From contig NZ_CP081299.1 in NCBI RefSeq assembly GCF_019711195.1, positions 3,720,001 to 3,784,000 of the forward strand: a stretch of DNA of 64,000 nucleotides, in the 5' to 3' direction. The notes below the pieces were generated by a model. The model worked only from the letters and a program-made list of their open reading frames with translations. It had not been told where the DNA came from and made no database searches. Of the stretch, positions 44,282 to 54,300 are shown piece by piece. Source of the DNA: Dyadobacter sp. NIV53 (GTDB lineage Bacteria > Bacteroidota > Bacteroidia > Cytophagales > Spirosomataceae). Position numbers and translations under genes: made by a program. Numbering within the stretch: the stretch's first letter is position 1; each line of letters begins with the position of its first letter.

Positions 44282-45292
44282 ATGCAACTCATTTTCCACA
44301 CATTTGATCTTCAGCTCAAACACACATTTACAATTGCACACGATTCCCGCGATGTACAGCCTACACTGATTGTAGAACTTCGTGACGGAGCACACAGCGG
44401 TTTTGGTGAGGCCACTTCAAACCCGTATTATGGTGCCACGGTTGAAAACATGATACAGGCATTGGAAACCGTTCGCCAGTTGGTAGAAAACGAAGACTTT
44501 ATTACAGCAGATGATTTATGGGATCAGGCACATCTGTTTTTGAAGTCGAATCCATTTGCCCAATGTGCATTAGATGAAGCAGCACATGACCTTTTTGCCA
44601 AGAGAAAAAATCAAAAACTCTATCAAAGCTGGGGGCTTTCTATTGATCACAATACATTGACGAATTTTACGATCGGAATTGATACCGTTGAAAAAATGGT
44701 ATCAAAGATGAAAGAACTTCCGTGGCCGATTTATAAAATAAAATTAGGCACCAACGATGACCTTCGTATAGTACAGGAGTTAAGAAAAAATACAGATGCA
44801 AAATTTCGGGTGGATGCTAATTGTGCATGGACCGCCGAACAAACAATCAGCTTTGCTCCTGAATTAAAAAATTTAGGTGTTGAATTTATAGAACAACCAT
44901 TACCGGCAGATGATACAGAGGGAATGCTAAAAGTATTTACTGATTGTGTACTCCCTGTGATTGCTGATGAGAGCTGTATAATTGAAGATGATGTAGTAAA
45001 ATGTGAAGGTCTTTTTCACGGAATAAACATAAAATTAACCAAATGTGGTGGCCTTACACCTGCTCTGCGTATGATTTCCTCGGCTAAAAAACTCGGAATG
45101 AAAACAATGGTAGGTTGTATGACAGAAAGCAGTGTAGGAATTTCTGCCATAGCACATCTTATACCATTACTGGATTATGTTGATATGGATGGCTCACTCC
45201 TGATCAGTAATGACCCTGCAACGGGAATAACATTTGATTATGGAAAAATCATTTATGCAGATGGCAATGGAACCGGTGCTTTCCTTAAATAA
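44282..45292 (+). CDS. Dipeptide (L-Ala-D/L-Glu) epimerase, enolase superfamily
   Basis: A 336-residue muconate-lactonising subgroup enzyme. The catalytic KIKLG (Lys), metal ligands in RVDANCAWT, FIEQPL and ADESC, and the second base Lys in INIKLTKCGG are visible. Such enzymes epimerise L-Ala-D-Glu from recycled peptidoglycan. The PLP enzyme downstream starts 35 nt later. Confidence 0.88.
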   Translation: MQLIFHTFDLQLKHTFTIAHDSRDVQPTLIVELRDGAHSGFGEATSNPYYGATVENMIQALETVRQLVENEDFITADDLWDQAHLFLKSNPFAQCALDEAAHDLFAKRKNQKLYQSWGLSIDHNTLTNFTIGIDTVEKMVSKMKELPWPIYKIKLGTNDDLRIVQELRKNTDAKFRVDANCAWTAEQTISFAPELKNLGVEFIEQPLPADDTEGMLKVFTDCVLPVIADESCIIEDDVVKCEGLFHGINIKLTKCGGLTPALRMISSAKKLGMKTMVGCMTESSVGISAIAHLIPLLDYVDMDGSLLISNDPATGITFDYGKIIYADGNGTGAFLK

Positions 45293-45327
45293 GATTCTGC
45301 CTCCATTTAATTTCCTCTAAATTTAAA

Positions 45328-46458
45328 ATGGGTAAATATTACACAAACCGTCTTCCGGATAGAAATTTATATCTGGAAGATGGCAAAGAATATCTGTGGT
45401 TTAGTGGCACGGATTACCTGGGAATGGGTCACAACGAAGAGTTTCGTAGTTATTTGCAGGAAGGTATTTATGGATATGGAAGTCATTTTGGAAGCTCCAG
45501 AAATAATAGCCTGCAACTAAATATCTATCAGGAAGCTGAAAATGCATTAGCTCTTTATACCACTTCGCCAGCGTCATTAACTGTGTCATCCGGCATGTGG
45601 GCCGGGCAACTGGTCATGAAGGAAATTGAAAACATCGTTTCAACCAACAAGTTATCTTCCACATTTTCTTCAATCCAATATCACTACAGCCCAAAAGTCC
45701 ATCCAGCTCTCTGGGGAAAGGATTATATAGCAAACGTGTTAGAGTGGACTCAATGGGCACATGAAATCATCCATCTTATTAAGAAAAGACCGGATAATAT
45801 TACACATATTATTTGCTCTGATTCGGTTGGCTCTCCCTGGGTAGAAGAATTTGATTTTTCTGTTTTTGGTACTTTACCACTAAATAAAAACATCTGGCTC
45901 ATTGTAGACGATTCTCATGGAATAGGTGCGACAGGAAATAAAGGAAATGGTATTTATCAAAAAATCGCTGGTATTGAGCATGTTAAAAAAATTGTGGTAG
46001 CTTCTCTAAATAAAGCAATAGGAATACCAGCCGGAATGATACTGGCAGATGAAAATGTAATCGAGTTACTACGGAATTCACCCTGGTTTACAGGAGCATC
46101 GCCCTGTGCGCCTGCTTACATGTACGCACTGAATATGTTTTTGGCAACTGATGCTTATTCAAAAGCATTTCATCAATTACAGTCTAATGTCCGCCACTTT
46201 AAAAATTCAATTTCAGAAACTGGCTTTTTTACAGGAATTATTGATTATCCTGTTTTTTGCAGTGACAACACATTTTTATTCCCGTTTTTGCTTGATAATG
46301 GGATTATGGTTTCCTGCTTTTCCTATCCGTCTTCAACTGATCTGCCCGTTACCCGATTGGCAATCAGTGCAATACATCAAAAAGAAGACCTCGACCAATT
46401 GGCCGAGGTCTGTATAAAATTTAAAAACTCAATGCTCAATCATTCTAGTATTTTATAA
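45328..46458 (+). CDS. AONS-like PLP-dependent aminotransferase/acyltransferase
   Basis: A 376-residue fold-type I PLP enzyme of the alpha-oxoamine synthase group (like 8-amino-7-oxononanoate synthase). The Schiff-base lysine is Lys229 in ASLNKAIGIP, and VDDSHGIGATG (193-203) binds the cofactor. It may act on an amino acid product of the neighbouring epimerase; biotin synthesis is unlikely because no other bio genes are near. Its stop overlaps the convergent tatC stop by 6 bp. Confidence 0.78.
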   Translation: MGKYYTNRLPDRNLYLEDGKEYLWFSGTDYLGMGHNEEFRSYLQEGIYGYGSHFGSSRNNSLQLNIYQEAENALALYTTSPASLTVSSGMWAGQLVMKEIENIVSTNKLSSTFSSIQYHYSPKVHPALWGKDYIANVLEWTQWAHEIIHLIKKRPDNITHIICSDSVGSPWVEEFDFSVFGTLPLNKNIWLIVDDSHGIGATGNKGNGIYQKIAGIEHVKKIVVASLNKAIGIPAGMILADENVIELLRNSPWFTGASPCAPAYMYALNMFLATDAYSKAFHQLQSNVRHFKNSISETGFFTGIIDYPVFCSDNTFLFPFLLDNGIMVSCFSYPSSTDLPVTRLAISAIHQKEDLDQLAEVCIKFKNSMLNHSSIL

Positions 46459-47325
46459 ATCGCTGCCACCTAATTTAGCCAGTCTTTTTTCTTCTCTTAG
46501 CTTTTCTCTTTCTACTTTGGCTGAAACCAGTATACTGATTTCAAAAAGAAGGAAAAGAGGGATTGCTACCAAAATCTGACTGTAAATATCAGGTGAAGGT
46601 GTAATTACCGCTGCTACGATCAGAATTACAATCATCGAATGCTTTCTGTATTCCCGCATGAAACTTGGTGTAAGCACACCTACTTTGGACAATACAAACA
46701 CTACAATTGGAAGCTGGAACGCAATTCCGCATGCTAGTGTAAGCGTAGCAACCAGTGATATATAAGACGCTAAACTAAATTCATTGATGATAGAATCATC
46801 TAATGTGTAATTAGCTAAAAAGTTTATTGCAAGAGGTGTAACAACATAATATCCAAAAAACACTCCGGAGAAGAAAAGGAAAGTTACATAAAATACAGCC
46901 CCGCGTGCAGATTTTTGCTCGGCCGGTTTCAGTCCGGGTTTAATGAAACTCCATATTTCCCAAAACGCATATGGAAAAGCAAATACCAGTCCGGCAATCA
47001 CAGATGAAGTCATACTCATCGTAAACTGGTCTCCCATTCCGATTGCCTGCAGCTTGAAATTGAGCGCTTTAATACACAATTCATCATAATCTACTTTGTC
47101 TGCTAACAAACAAAGCATTTTATACGTCCAGAAATCTGGTTGGGACGGAGCAATAATTACATAATGATAAATTTCCTTAATGTAGACAAAAGCAAGAATG
47201 GCAAATACCAGAATTGAACCTGCCGCCCGGATAACATGCCATCTTAATTCTTCAAGATGCCCGATAAATGACATCTCTCCACCTGTTTCCTCTTCTTCGT
47301 TTTCTATTTCTTGATCTAAGGGCAT
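46453..47325 (-). CDS. tatC: Sec-independent protein translocase TatC
   Basis: A 290-residue inner-membrane receptor for twin-arginine signal peptides, with six predicted helices. MSFIGHLEELRWHVIRAAGS near the N-terminus is the conserved cytoplasmic start, and FAFPYAFWEIWSFIKPGL is the first-loop/second-helix signature. The N-terminal acidic extension and basic C-terminal tail are ordinary. tatA is not visible here. Confidence 0.96.
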   Translation of the reverse strand: MPLDQEIENEEEETGGEMSFIGHLEELRWHVIRAAGSILVFAILAFVYIKEIYHYVIIAPSQPDFWTYKMLCLLADKVDYDELCIKALNFKLQAIGMGDQFTMSMTSSVIAGLVFAFPYAFWEIWSFIKPGLKPAEQKSARGAVFYVTFLFFSGVFFGYYVVTPLAINFLANYTLDDSIINEFSLASYISLVATLTLACGIAFQLPIVVFVLSKVGVLTPSFMREYRKHSMIVILIVAAVITPSPDIYSQILVAIPLFLLFEISILVSAKVEREKLREEKRLAKLGGSDL

Positions 47326-47484
47326 ACTATAAAAATGAAATTAGGAAGTTTTTCGGCTGCATAAGGAGAATTCACAAACAAGTCATCCCATGAAACCCAT
47401 GTAATATTTATTAAATACAAGTAGTTTGTATACGTAGAAATCGGATACAACGATCATTTTGATTTCCAAAAGCTGAAATTACTT

Positions 47485-47517
47485 AAAAAACCCGCCGGAT
47501 TATTCGACGGGTTTTTT
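47485..47517. terminator. Terminator downstream of pdhA
   Basis: AAAAAACCCG (47485-47494) pairs with CGGGTTTTTT (47508-47517) with a small inner stem. A and T runs on both sides let it work in both directions; it lies 21 nt beyond the pdhA stop on the minus strand. Confidence 0.85.
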
Positions 47518-47537
47518 AATAATGTTATAATTTCATC

Positions 47538-48569
47538 TTAATCCATTACAAACGGATAATCATTTTCCACATACACATCAGTATATGCTTCTTTGGCATC
47601 CGGAAATTCTGATTCCTCTGCAAACTGAACCGATTCTGCAACGAGGTCTTTTACTTTCTTATCAATGGCTTCCAGATCTTCTTCCGAAGCAAAAGAATTT
47701 TCAAGAATTACGGCACGTATCTGTTCGATTGGATCGCGGTGCTTGTATTCTTCTACTTCTTCTTTGGAACGATACTTTTGCGGATCAGACATTGAATGCC
47801 CACGATAGCGATAAGTACGGAATTCCAGGAACGTAGGCCCATCTCCCTTACGCGCACGCTCAGCAGCACGGGAAACAGCCTCGTGGATTGCCTCCACACT
47901 CATTCCGTCAACAGGTTCGGAAGGAATATCGTATGCTTCCCCCAGCGTATAAAGCTCAGTTACATTTGAAGAACGCGCAACCGAAGTTCCCATAGCATAT
48001 CCGTTGTTTTCAACAACGAAAATGACAGGTAGTTTCCAGTTCATCGCCATATTCAGCGCTTCGTGAAATGCTCCCTGACGAATCGCTCCGTCTCCAAAGT
48101 AACAGATGCAAAGTTTGCCCGTTTTGTTATACTTTTCAGCAAAGGCAATACCTGCTCCCATAGGGATTTGTGCACCTACAATACCATGACCTCCAACAAA
48201 GCCATTTTCTTTATCAAAAATGTGCATAGAACCGCCTTTTCCTTTGGTTGTTCCTGTTTTCTTTCCGTAAAGTTCGGCCATGATTGCTTTTGGATCTGTT
48301 CCCAGAGCCAAAGGAATACCATGATCCCGATAGGCAGTGATGTACTTATCTCCTTTTGTCAGCGCACTGGCCGCTCCCGAAGAGCAGGCTTCCTGGCCTA
48401 TATAAAGGTGACAAAAACCACGGATTTTTTGCTGGCCATAAAGCTGTCCGGCTTTCTCTTCAAACCGACGTTGTAAAAGCATATTCTCGAACCAGAACAT
48501 GTATTGTTCCTTCGGATGCTGTAATTTTTTTGGGTCTGATTTTTTCTTTTTTTCAGTAACGGTGGCCAT
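47538..48569 (-). CDS. pdhA: Pyruvate dehydrogenase E1 component, alpha subunit
   Basis: A 343-residue thiamin-diphosphate enzyme subunit that decarboxylates pyruvate for acetyl-CoA formation. The TPP/Mg motif GDGAIRQGAFHEALNMA ... NNGYA and the regulatory-loop sequence YRGHSMSDPQKYRS are present. A lysine-rich N-terminus (residues 1-20) precedes the fold. E1 beta, E2 and E3 are not adjacent. Divergent from recF. Confidence 0.95.
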   Translation of the reverse strand: MATVTEKKKKSDPKKLQHPKEQYMFWFENMLLQRRFEEKAGQLYGQQKIRGFCHLYIGQEACSSGAASALTKGDKYITAYRDHGIPLALGTDPKAIMAELYGKKTGTTKGKGGSMHIFDKENGFVGGHGIVGAQIPMGAGIAFAEKYNKTGKLCICYFGDGAIRQGAFHEALNMAMNWKLPVIFVVENNGYAMGTSVARSSNVTELYTLGEAYDIPSEPVDGMSVEAIHEAVSRAAERARKGDGPTFLEFRTYRYRGHSMSDPQKYRSKEEVEEYKHRDPIEQIRAVILENSFASEEDLEAIDKKVKDLVAESVQFAEESEFPDAKEAYTDVYVENDYPFVMD

Positions 48570-48649
48570 GTATTTGGTTCTCGTTTATAAAGACAGAACT
48601 TTGTCTTAAAGTTAGTGGTTTGAACAGAGTCTGTTTTTTGCCGTACTCA

Positions 48650-48664
48650 CGCAAATGATTTGCG
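48650..48664. promoter_or_regulatory. Perfect palindrome in the pdhA-recF divergent region
   Basis: CGCAAA-TGA-TTTGCG lies 34 bp upstream of recF and 81 bp upstream of pdhA. It could be an operator, and its TTTGC halves also resemble -7 boxes on both strands. Confidence 0.4.
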
Positions 48665-48697
48665 AAAATAAGCATTATCTATATAACAAAGAAGTTC

Positions 48698-49783
48698 ATG
48701 TGGCTAGAAAAGCTCCATCTTACATACTTTAAGAATTATGAGGAGAGAGCATTTGTGTTTGGAGAGCACGTTAATTGTCTTGTCGGAGAGAATGGAAGCG
48801 GTAAAACGAACCTGCTGGACGCGATTTACTTCCTTACGCTTACCAAAAGTGCCTTTCATAATCAGGATGCATTAGGTATCCGGCACGCCAATGATTTTTT
48901 TATTCTGGATGGAATATTCAAGGATTCAGACCGGAATATTCAGATTACGTGCAGTTTTCAGCGTGGTCAGCGTAAAATATTCATGGCCGATAAAAAAAAC
49001 TACGAACGGCTGAGTGATCATATCGGTCTTTTTCCCTTGGTGCTGATCGCTCCGAATGACACCGACCTGATACGGGATGGGAGCGAAGAGCGGCGCCGTT
49101 TTTTTGATGGCGTACTCGCACAAGCCACTCCGGATTATTTAAATGATTTTTTACAATACAATAAAATTCTATCCCAGCGAAATGGATTATTGAAGCTTTT
49201 TGCAGACCGGAACTATCTGGATGAAGATTTACTGGAAACTTATAATGAACCGCTGATTGAACTGGCAACACGGATTTATTCACACCGGCGTCTTTTCATG
49301 GATAGGTTTTTACCTCTTTTCCGAAAATATTATGAATTCCTGAGCAGTGGTAAAGAAGAAGTAGATGTATTATATGAAAGCGAAGTAGCCAGTCCTGATT
49401 TTCCTTCTGATTTCCGGAAGCACAAAGCACGGGATCTACACGCGCAAAGGACGGGGAAAGGGGTGCATAAAGATGAATATGTATTTGAAATAGACAGCAT
49501 CACTTTAAAAAAATTCGGATCGCAAGGCCAGCAGAAATCTTTTGTGATCGCACTCAAACTGGCTCAGTTCGAATTATTGAAGATTGAGAAAGAAAAAACG
49601 CCGATACTTTTGCTGGATGATATTTTCGACAAACTTGATGACAGACGAATCCACAAATTGATTGACCTGATTGATACCGGTTTTCTTGGACAGGTTTTTA
49701 TCACAGATGCCCGGCCGGAACGTTCGCAGCGAATTTTAGAAAATGTGAAAGCTGATGTCCGGTTCTTCGAAATAAGCCGATAA
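48698..49783 (+). CDS. recF: DNA replication/repair protein RecF
   Basis: A 361-residue SMC-like ATPase that loads RecA at gapped DNA. Walker A GENGSGKT (30-37), the signature QGQQKSFVIALKLAQ and Walker B LLLDDIFDKLD are in order. Monocistronic, followed by a long inverted repeat. Confidence 0.95.
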   Translation: MWLEKLHLTYFKNYEERAFVFGEHVNCLVGENGSGKTNLLDAIYFLTLTKSAFHNQDALGIRHANDFFILDGIFKDSDRNIQITCSFQRGQRKIFMADKKNYERLSDHIGLFPLVLIAPNDTDLIRDGSEERRRFFDGVLAQATPDYLNDFLQYNKILSQRNGLLKLFADRNYLDEDLLETYNEPLIELATRIYSHRRLFMDRFLPLFRKYYEFLSSGKEEVDVLYESEVASPDFPSDFRKHKARDLHAQRTGKGVHKDEYVFEIDSITLKKFGSQGQQKSFVIALKLAQFELLKIEKEKTPILLLDDIFDKLDDRRIHKLIDLIDTGFLGQVFITDARPERSQRILENVKADVRFFEISR

Positions 49784-49809
49784 TTTAAATGCAAAGTTTA
49801 GAGGAGCCT

Positions 49810-49870
49810 GGCGCAGAGTTTCGCTGAGATTATCATTTTTTAATAATATAACTCAGCGAAACTCTACGCC
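49810..49870. terminator. Long inverted repeat between recF and manC
   Basis: GGCGCAGAGTTTCGCTGAG (49810-49828) pairs with its complement at 49852-49870 with one mismatch. The adjacent sequence (49795-49810 and 49871-49900) is also imperfectly symmetrical. It separates two convergent genes and may be both a terminator and a copy of a dispersed repeat. Confidence 0.7.
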
Positions 49871-49903
49871 GAAAACTTCCTAGACTCTGCGTTTACAAGA
49901 ATT

Positions 49904-50971
49904 CTAAACCCACTTAGAATTCAACTCCTTAGCCTCCGACACAAATTCTTTTACCTTCTGTTCGTCTTCTTTTTTGCAGATCATCAGGACTCCGTTATAC
50001 TCAGCCACAATAAATCCGTCCAGGCCATTGATAACCACCAATTTGTCTTTGGGAGTTTTAATGATCGAATTGGTTGTGTTATATAGAAGCAAATTCCCTT
50101 CGGTAACATTCTGATTTTCGTCTTTATCAGATACTTCATACAACGACTTCCAGGTTCCCAGATCGGACCATCCAAAATTACTTAACACAACATGGACATT
50201 ATCTGCCTTTTCCATAATTCCGTTGTCCACAGAAATACTTCCGCAATGCTGATAGGCTTTATTAATGAAAGACTCTTCGGTGTCCGTATAATAATGTTCT
50301 GTCCCTTCTTCAAAAATTTCTGCAATATCCGGCTGAAATTCTAGGAGCGCTTTTTTAAATGCATTGACATTCCAGACAAAAATTCCTGCATTCCATAAAA
50401 AATCTCCGCTATCCAGAAATTGCAATGCAAGTTCCAGATGTGGTTTTTCTGTAAATGACTTTACCTTTTTTACCGTTAACTTATCCGGAATGTATTGGAT
50501 GTACCCATAACCCGTATCCGGCCGGCTTGGCTGAATACCAAGCGTAACCAGTATATCTTCATTACGTGTAGCTCCCAGAGCAATTCGGATGGTGTCTTTA
50601 AAAACCTCTTCCTTTAAAATAATATGATCGGCCGGTGCAACGACAACATTCGCATCCGGGTTACGTGCCGCTATTTTATAACACGCGTAAGCAATGCAAG
50701 GAGCAGTATTGCGTCGGTGCGGTTCAAGAAGTATCTGGTCGTCAGTGAGGGCAGGAATCTGCTCTTTGATAAGCTCCTTGTATTCTTCGCTTGTAACGAT
50801 ATAAATATTTTCAATAGGACAAACGCCGTCAAAGCGATCCACTGTTTGCTGTAAAAGAGTTCTTCCTGTACCCAAAACGTCATGAAATTGTTTCGGGAAG
50901 TCGGTTCTGCTAAACGGCCAGAATCTCGTTCCAACCCCTCCAGCCATGATGATAACGAATGTTTCCTTCAT
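49904..50971 (-). CDS. manC: Mannose-1-phosphate guanylyltransferase
   Basis: A 355-residue nucleotidyltransferase making GDP-mannose from mannose-1-phosphate and GTP. The signature IMAGGVGTRFWPFSRTDFPKQF begins at residue 8; VAPADHI and the FVEKP-like FTEKPHLE segment follow. It lacks the C-terminal isomerase half of bifunctional ManC/AlgA enzymes. I chose the ATG at 50971; an ATG at 50998 sits only 6 nt from the predicted transcription start. Confidence 0.93.
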   Translation of the reverse strand: MKETFVIIMAGGVGTRFWPFSRTDFPKQFHDVLGTGRTLLQQTVDRFDGVCPIENIYIVTSEEYKELIKEQIPALTDDQILLEPHRRNTAPCIAYACYKIAARNPDANVVVAPADHIILKEEVFKDTIRIALGATRNEDILVTLGIQPSRPDTGYGYIQYIPDKLTVKKVKSFTEKPHLELALQFLDSGDFLWNAGIFVWNVNAFKKALLEFQPDIAEIFEEGTEHYYTDTEESFINKAYQHCGSISVDNGIMEKADNVHVVLSNFGWSDLGTWKSLYEVSDKDENQNVTEGNLLLYNTTNSIIKTPKDKLVVINGLDGFIVAEYNGVLMICKKEDEQKVKEFVSEAKELNSKWV

Positions 50972-50998
50972 TATGAAGTCTAATGTATGTTTGTACAA

Positions 50999-51320
50999 TC
51001 TAAATTTCCTGCAAAGCTAAGAATAAAGAAGGTATACGCCGATCCTTAATCTATTTGTACAATTTTTCTGCGAATTACTTACCTGGCCCATATTTCAATT
51101 TTAGTTAAGATAAAACAATGACTGTTAATATGATTACCCAAAATAGTCGCCCTTAAACAGCCTGAATACGTCGTATAATGATATTTGTACTTTAAAAACA
51201 TACACATTAACAAAATATAATATTTTAAATAATTTAAAGAAAAAATTGAATAATAATAGAATTAGTTCTTTTTATTATTTTAAATTGCCCAGGCAACAAT
51301 CTATCATTTAAATTAAAACT
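50999..51320. other. AT-rich divergent region between manC and the TonB receptor
   Basis: Holds a minus-strand -7 element for manC (51011-51019) and, 25 bp before the receptor ATG, a small TTGCC-CA-GGCAA inverted repeat (51285-51296). Nothing else recognised. Confidence 0.4.
51011..51019 (-). promoter_or_regulatory. manC: -7 promoter element for manC
   Basis: The minus strand reads TAGCTTTGC, an exact match to TAnnTTTGC, 40 nt upstream of the chosen start. Confidence 0.45.
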
Positions 51321-54300
51321 ATGAACCATTCTTTTACTAAAAATAGACTACTTCCCACCTTGTTGCTTATGCTTTTCAGTGCATTGGCATTTGCACAAAC
51401 CCAGATAGGCGGGAAAATTACGGAAGCTTCTACAAATGAACCTCTTATAGGTGTCAGTGTTCAGGTTAAAGGAAAAGTGATCGGAACAATTACTGATGCA
51501 AAAGGAAGTTTTAGCCTGACAACGACTTCGGCACCTCCGTTTACAATCGTAATTTCTTCGGTAGGTTTTGAGACACAGGAAATTAACGTGAGTGGCGGGC
51601 AAACAAATTTTGATGTAAAACTGGCTGAGCAGGCTGTTTTGGGCCGTGAACTAATAGTCTCAGCCTCCCGGGTGGAAGAAAGTGTAATGCGTTCTCCGGT
51701 TTCTATTGAGAAAATTGATATCCGTACCATTCGTGAAACTCCGCAGGTTTCGTTTTATGACGCACTTCAGAATCTAAAAGGTGTCGAAATGAGCACACAA
51801 TCGCTCACGTTCAGATCTGTAAGTACGCGTGGCTTTGGTGCAAACGGAAATACGCGTGTTGTTCAACTGATTGATGGTATGGATAACCAGGCACCCGGAC
51901 TTAATTTTTCGGTAGGAAATGTTGTCGGAATGTCCGAACTGGATGTTGAAAGCGTAGAACTTTTGCCAGGAGCAGCATCAGCTCTCTATGGCCCGAATGC
52001 GATCAACGGTATTATCCTGATGAACAGCAAGTCACCTTTTACGTATCAAGGATTAAGCGCGGCTGTAAAGACGGGTATTATGAGCGCTGATAACCGTACT
52101 AAAACAAATACTCCGTTTTATGACGTCGCAGTTCGATATGCCAAAGCATTCAATGATAAGCTGGCTTTTAAAGTGAATGCTTCTTATCTAACCGCAAAAG
52201 ATTGGCAGGCAACCGATTATCGCGATCAAAGTTTAAAAAACGGAACAAATCTAACTAACAACACTAATAACGTTCTGAAAAACCCAATGTATGATGGTAT
52301 CAACCGCGTTGGTGATGCTGATGTTGGCGCTGATTTCGGTGCCGGCGTATATGCTCAGTTATACGGAAACGGTATGCCCGGTACGGGAGCGAACGGGACT
52401 TCTCCAGTCATTGGGGCCATATTCACAACACCTGTTGCTAACGGAATGACCCTGCCGCAATTATTGGGTGGCGCCAATCCTGCAAACCAGATTGCAGTTG
52501 CACAAAACATATTTAACCAGATTATTCCCAAATCGTATTACATCGGAGCACCAGGATATCAGGAAAATCAGCTGACTAATTATCCCGCGAAAAGCTTAAA
52601 ATTAAACGCATCGCTTCATTACAGGATTAATGACAACGTAGAAGCTATTCTTCAGGCCAACTGGGGCCGCGGATCCGCCGTTTACACAGGAGCAGACCGT
52701 TACAGCATTGAAAATTTTACTATAGGACAATACAAAGCAGAAATCAGAGGAAGTAATTTCTTTGTCAGAGCCTATACAACGAGAGAAAATTCCGGTGATG
52801 CCTACGCTCTGGGCGTTTTAGGAAGCCTCATGGGGAAAAATTATCTGACTGCTGTACAAGGAACATTGCCAACTGTTCTTCCTGGATATATAACCACGGC
52901 GTTAACAAATTATGCAGGTGCACTTCTGCAGTCTTTCCAGACTGGCTTGCAGGGAGGTCAATCTCAACAGGCGGCATTAGGGGCGGCCTACACAGCTGCT
53001 AACGCATTTGCGTCAGCCAATAACACTGCCTGGTTTGGCGCCGCAGTTGCTCCCGGAATTACTGCTTCAAATAACGCTTTTTTACCAGGAGGATCGCAGT
53101 TTCAGTCTTCGGTTGATGCTTTGAAAAAAGTCCCAATTCCAAATGGGGCAAAATTCCTGGACAAAACGAACTTGTACCATGCCGAATTCATGTACAACTT
53201 TAATAAGGTTCTGGACCCGAAAGTATTGGAATTGGTGGTAGGATCGAGTTATCGTATTTATGACCTGAACTCGGGAGGAACATTGTTCGAAACACAAGAC
53301 GGAACACCGGAAGGTAAAGAATTCAATATCAAGGAATACGGCGGATACGCACAAGCATCTAAAATCTTTGCAGACGTTTTTAAACTAACTGCTTCAGTAC
53401 GTTACGATAAAAATGAAAACTTTAAAGGGCAGTTCAGTCCACGTATTTCCGGGGTTTTGACAGTAGCAAAAGATCACAATTTCCGGGCTTCATTCCAACG
53501 CGGATTTAGAATACCAACTACACAAAACCAGTATATTAACTTGCTAACGCCTACGGTCCGTCTGGTTGGTGGTTTGCCTTTATTCAAGGATAAATACAAT
53601 ATGGTCAGCAATCCGGTTTATTCTCAACCTGACGTACTTAGCGGAAATTTTACTCCGTATAAGTTTAAAGAATGGCAACCGGAGCGTGTAGAAACGTATG
53701 AGATAGGTTACAAAGGTGCTGTTGCTAATAAACTGTATATTGACGCATTTTATTATTACAACCGGTTCCTGACCTTTGACGGAGTTGCGATTGTACTTCA
53801 GAAAAAAGACGTGAATGGTCCGATGACAGATTTGGGAGATCCTTCAAAAAGGAATGTATATAGCTTTCCTGTTAATGCAGGACAAATTGTAAAAAATTCA
53901 GGATGGGGTGTTGGCCTGGACTACGTTCTTGGAAAGGGTTATACTCTTAATGGAAATGTAACCCAAAACATTTTAAATAACGGCGACAAACTGAGAAGGA
54001 ACGATCCTACTTTTGTATCCTTTTTTAACTCTCCCAAGTACCGGTTTAATCTTGGTTTTTCAAACAGGGACATTAATCACAGCGGATATGGTTTTGGCAT
54101 AACTTTCCGTCACCAGACAAGTATGATTTGGTATGCAACCGTAGCGAGTGTGGCAGCAAATCTGGCTGATGTAACTAAAATCCCAGCCTATTCCACATTG
54201 GATGCACAAATCAGTAAGAAAATTGCTCCTATCAAATCCATTATCAAAATTGGTGGTACAAACCTTACTGGTAAACTATATACAACCGGCTGGGCAAACC

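Noticed and set aside
44282..46458. The epimerase and AONS-like enzyme as a new biosynthetic cluster
   Set aside because: Only two genes, both of common families, with no transporter, tailoring or regulatory gene; peptidoglycan recycling is the simpler reading.
51285..51296. Small TTGCC-CA-GGCAA hairpin before the TonB receptor as a riboswitch
   Set aside because: Far too small for a riboswitch aptamer and no conserved core is present.
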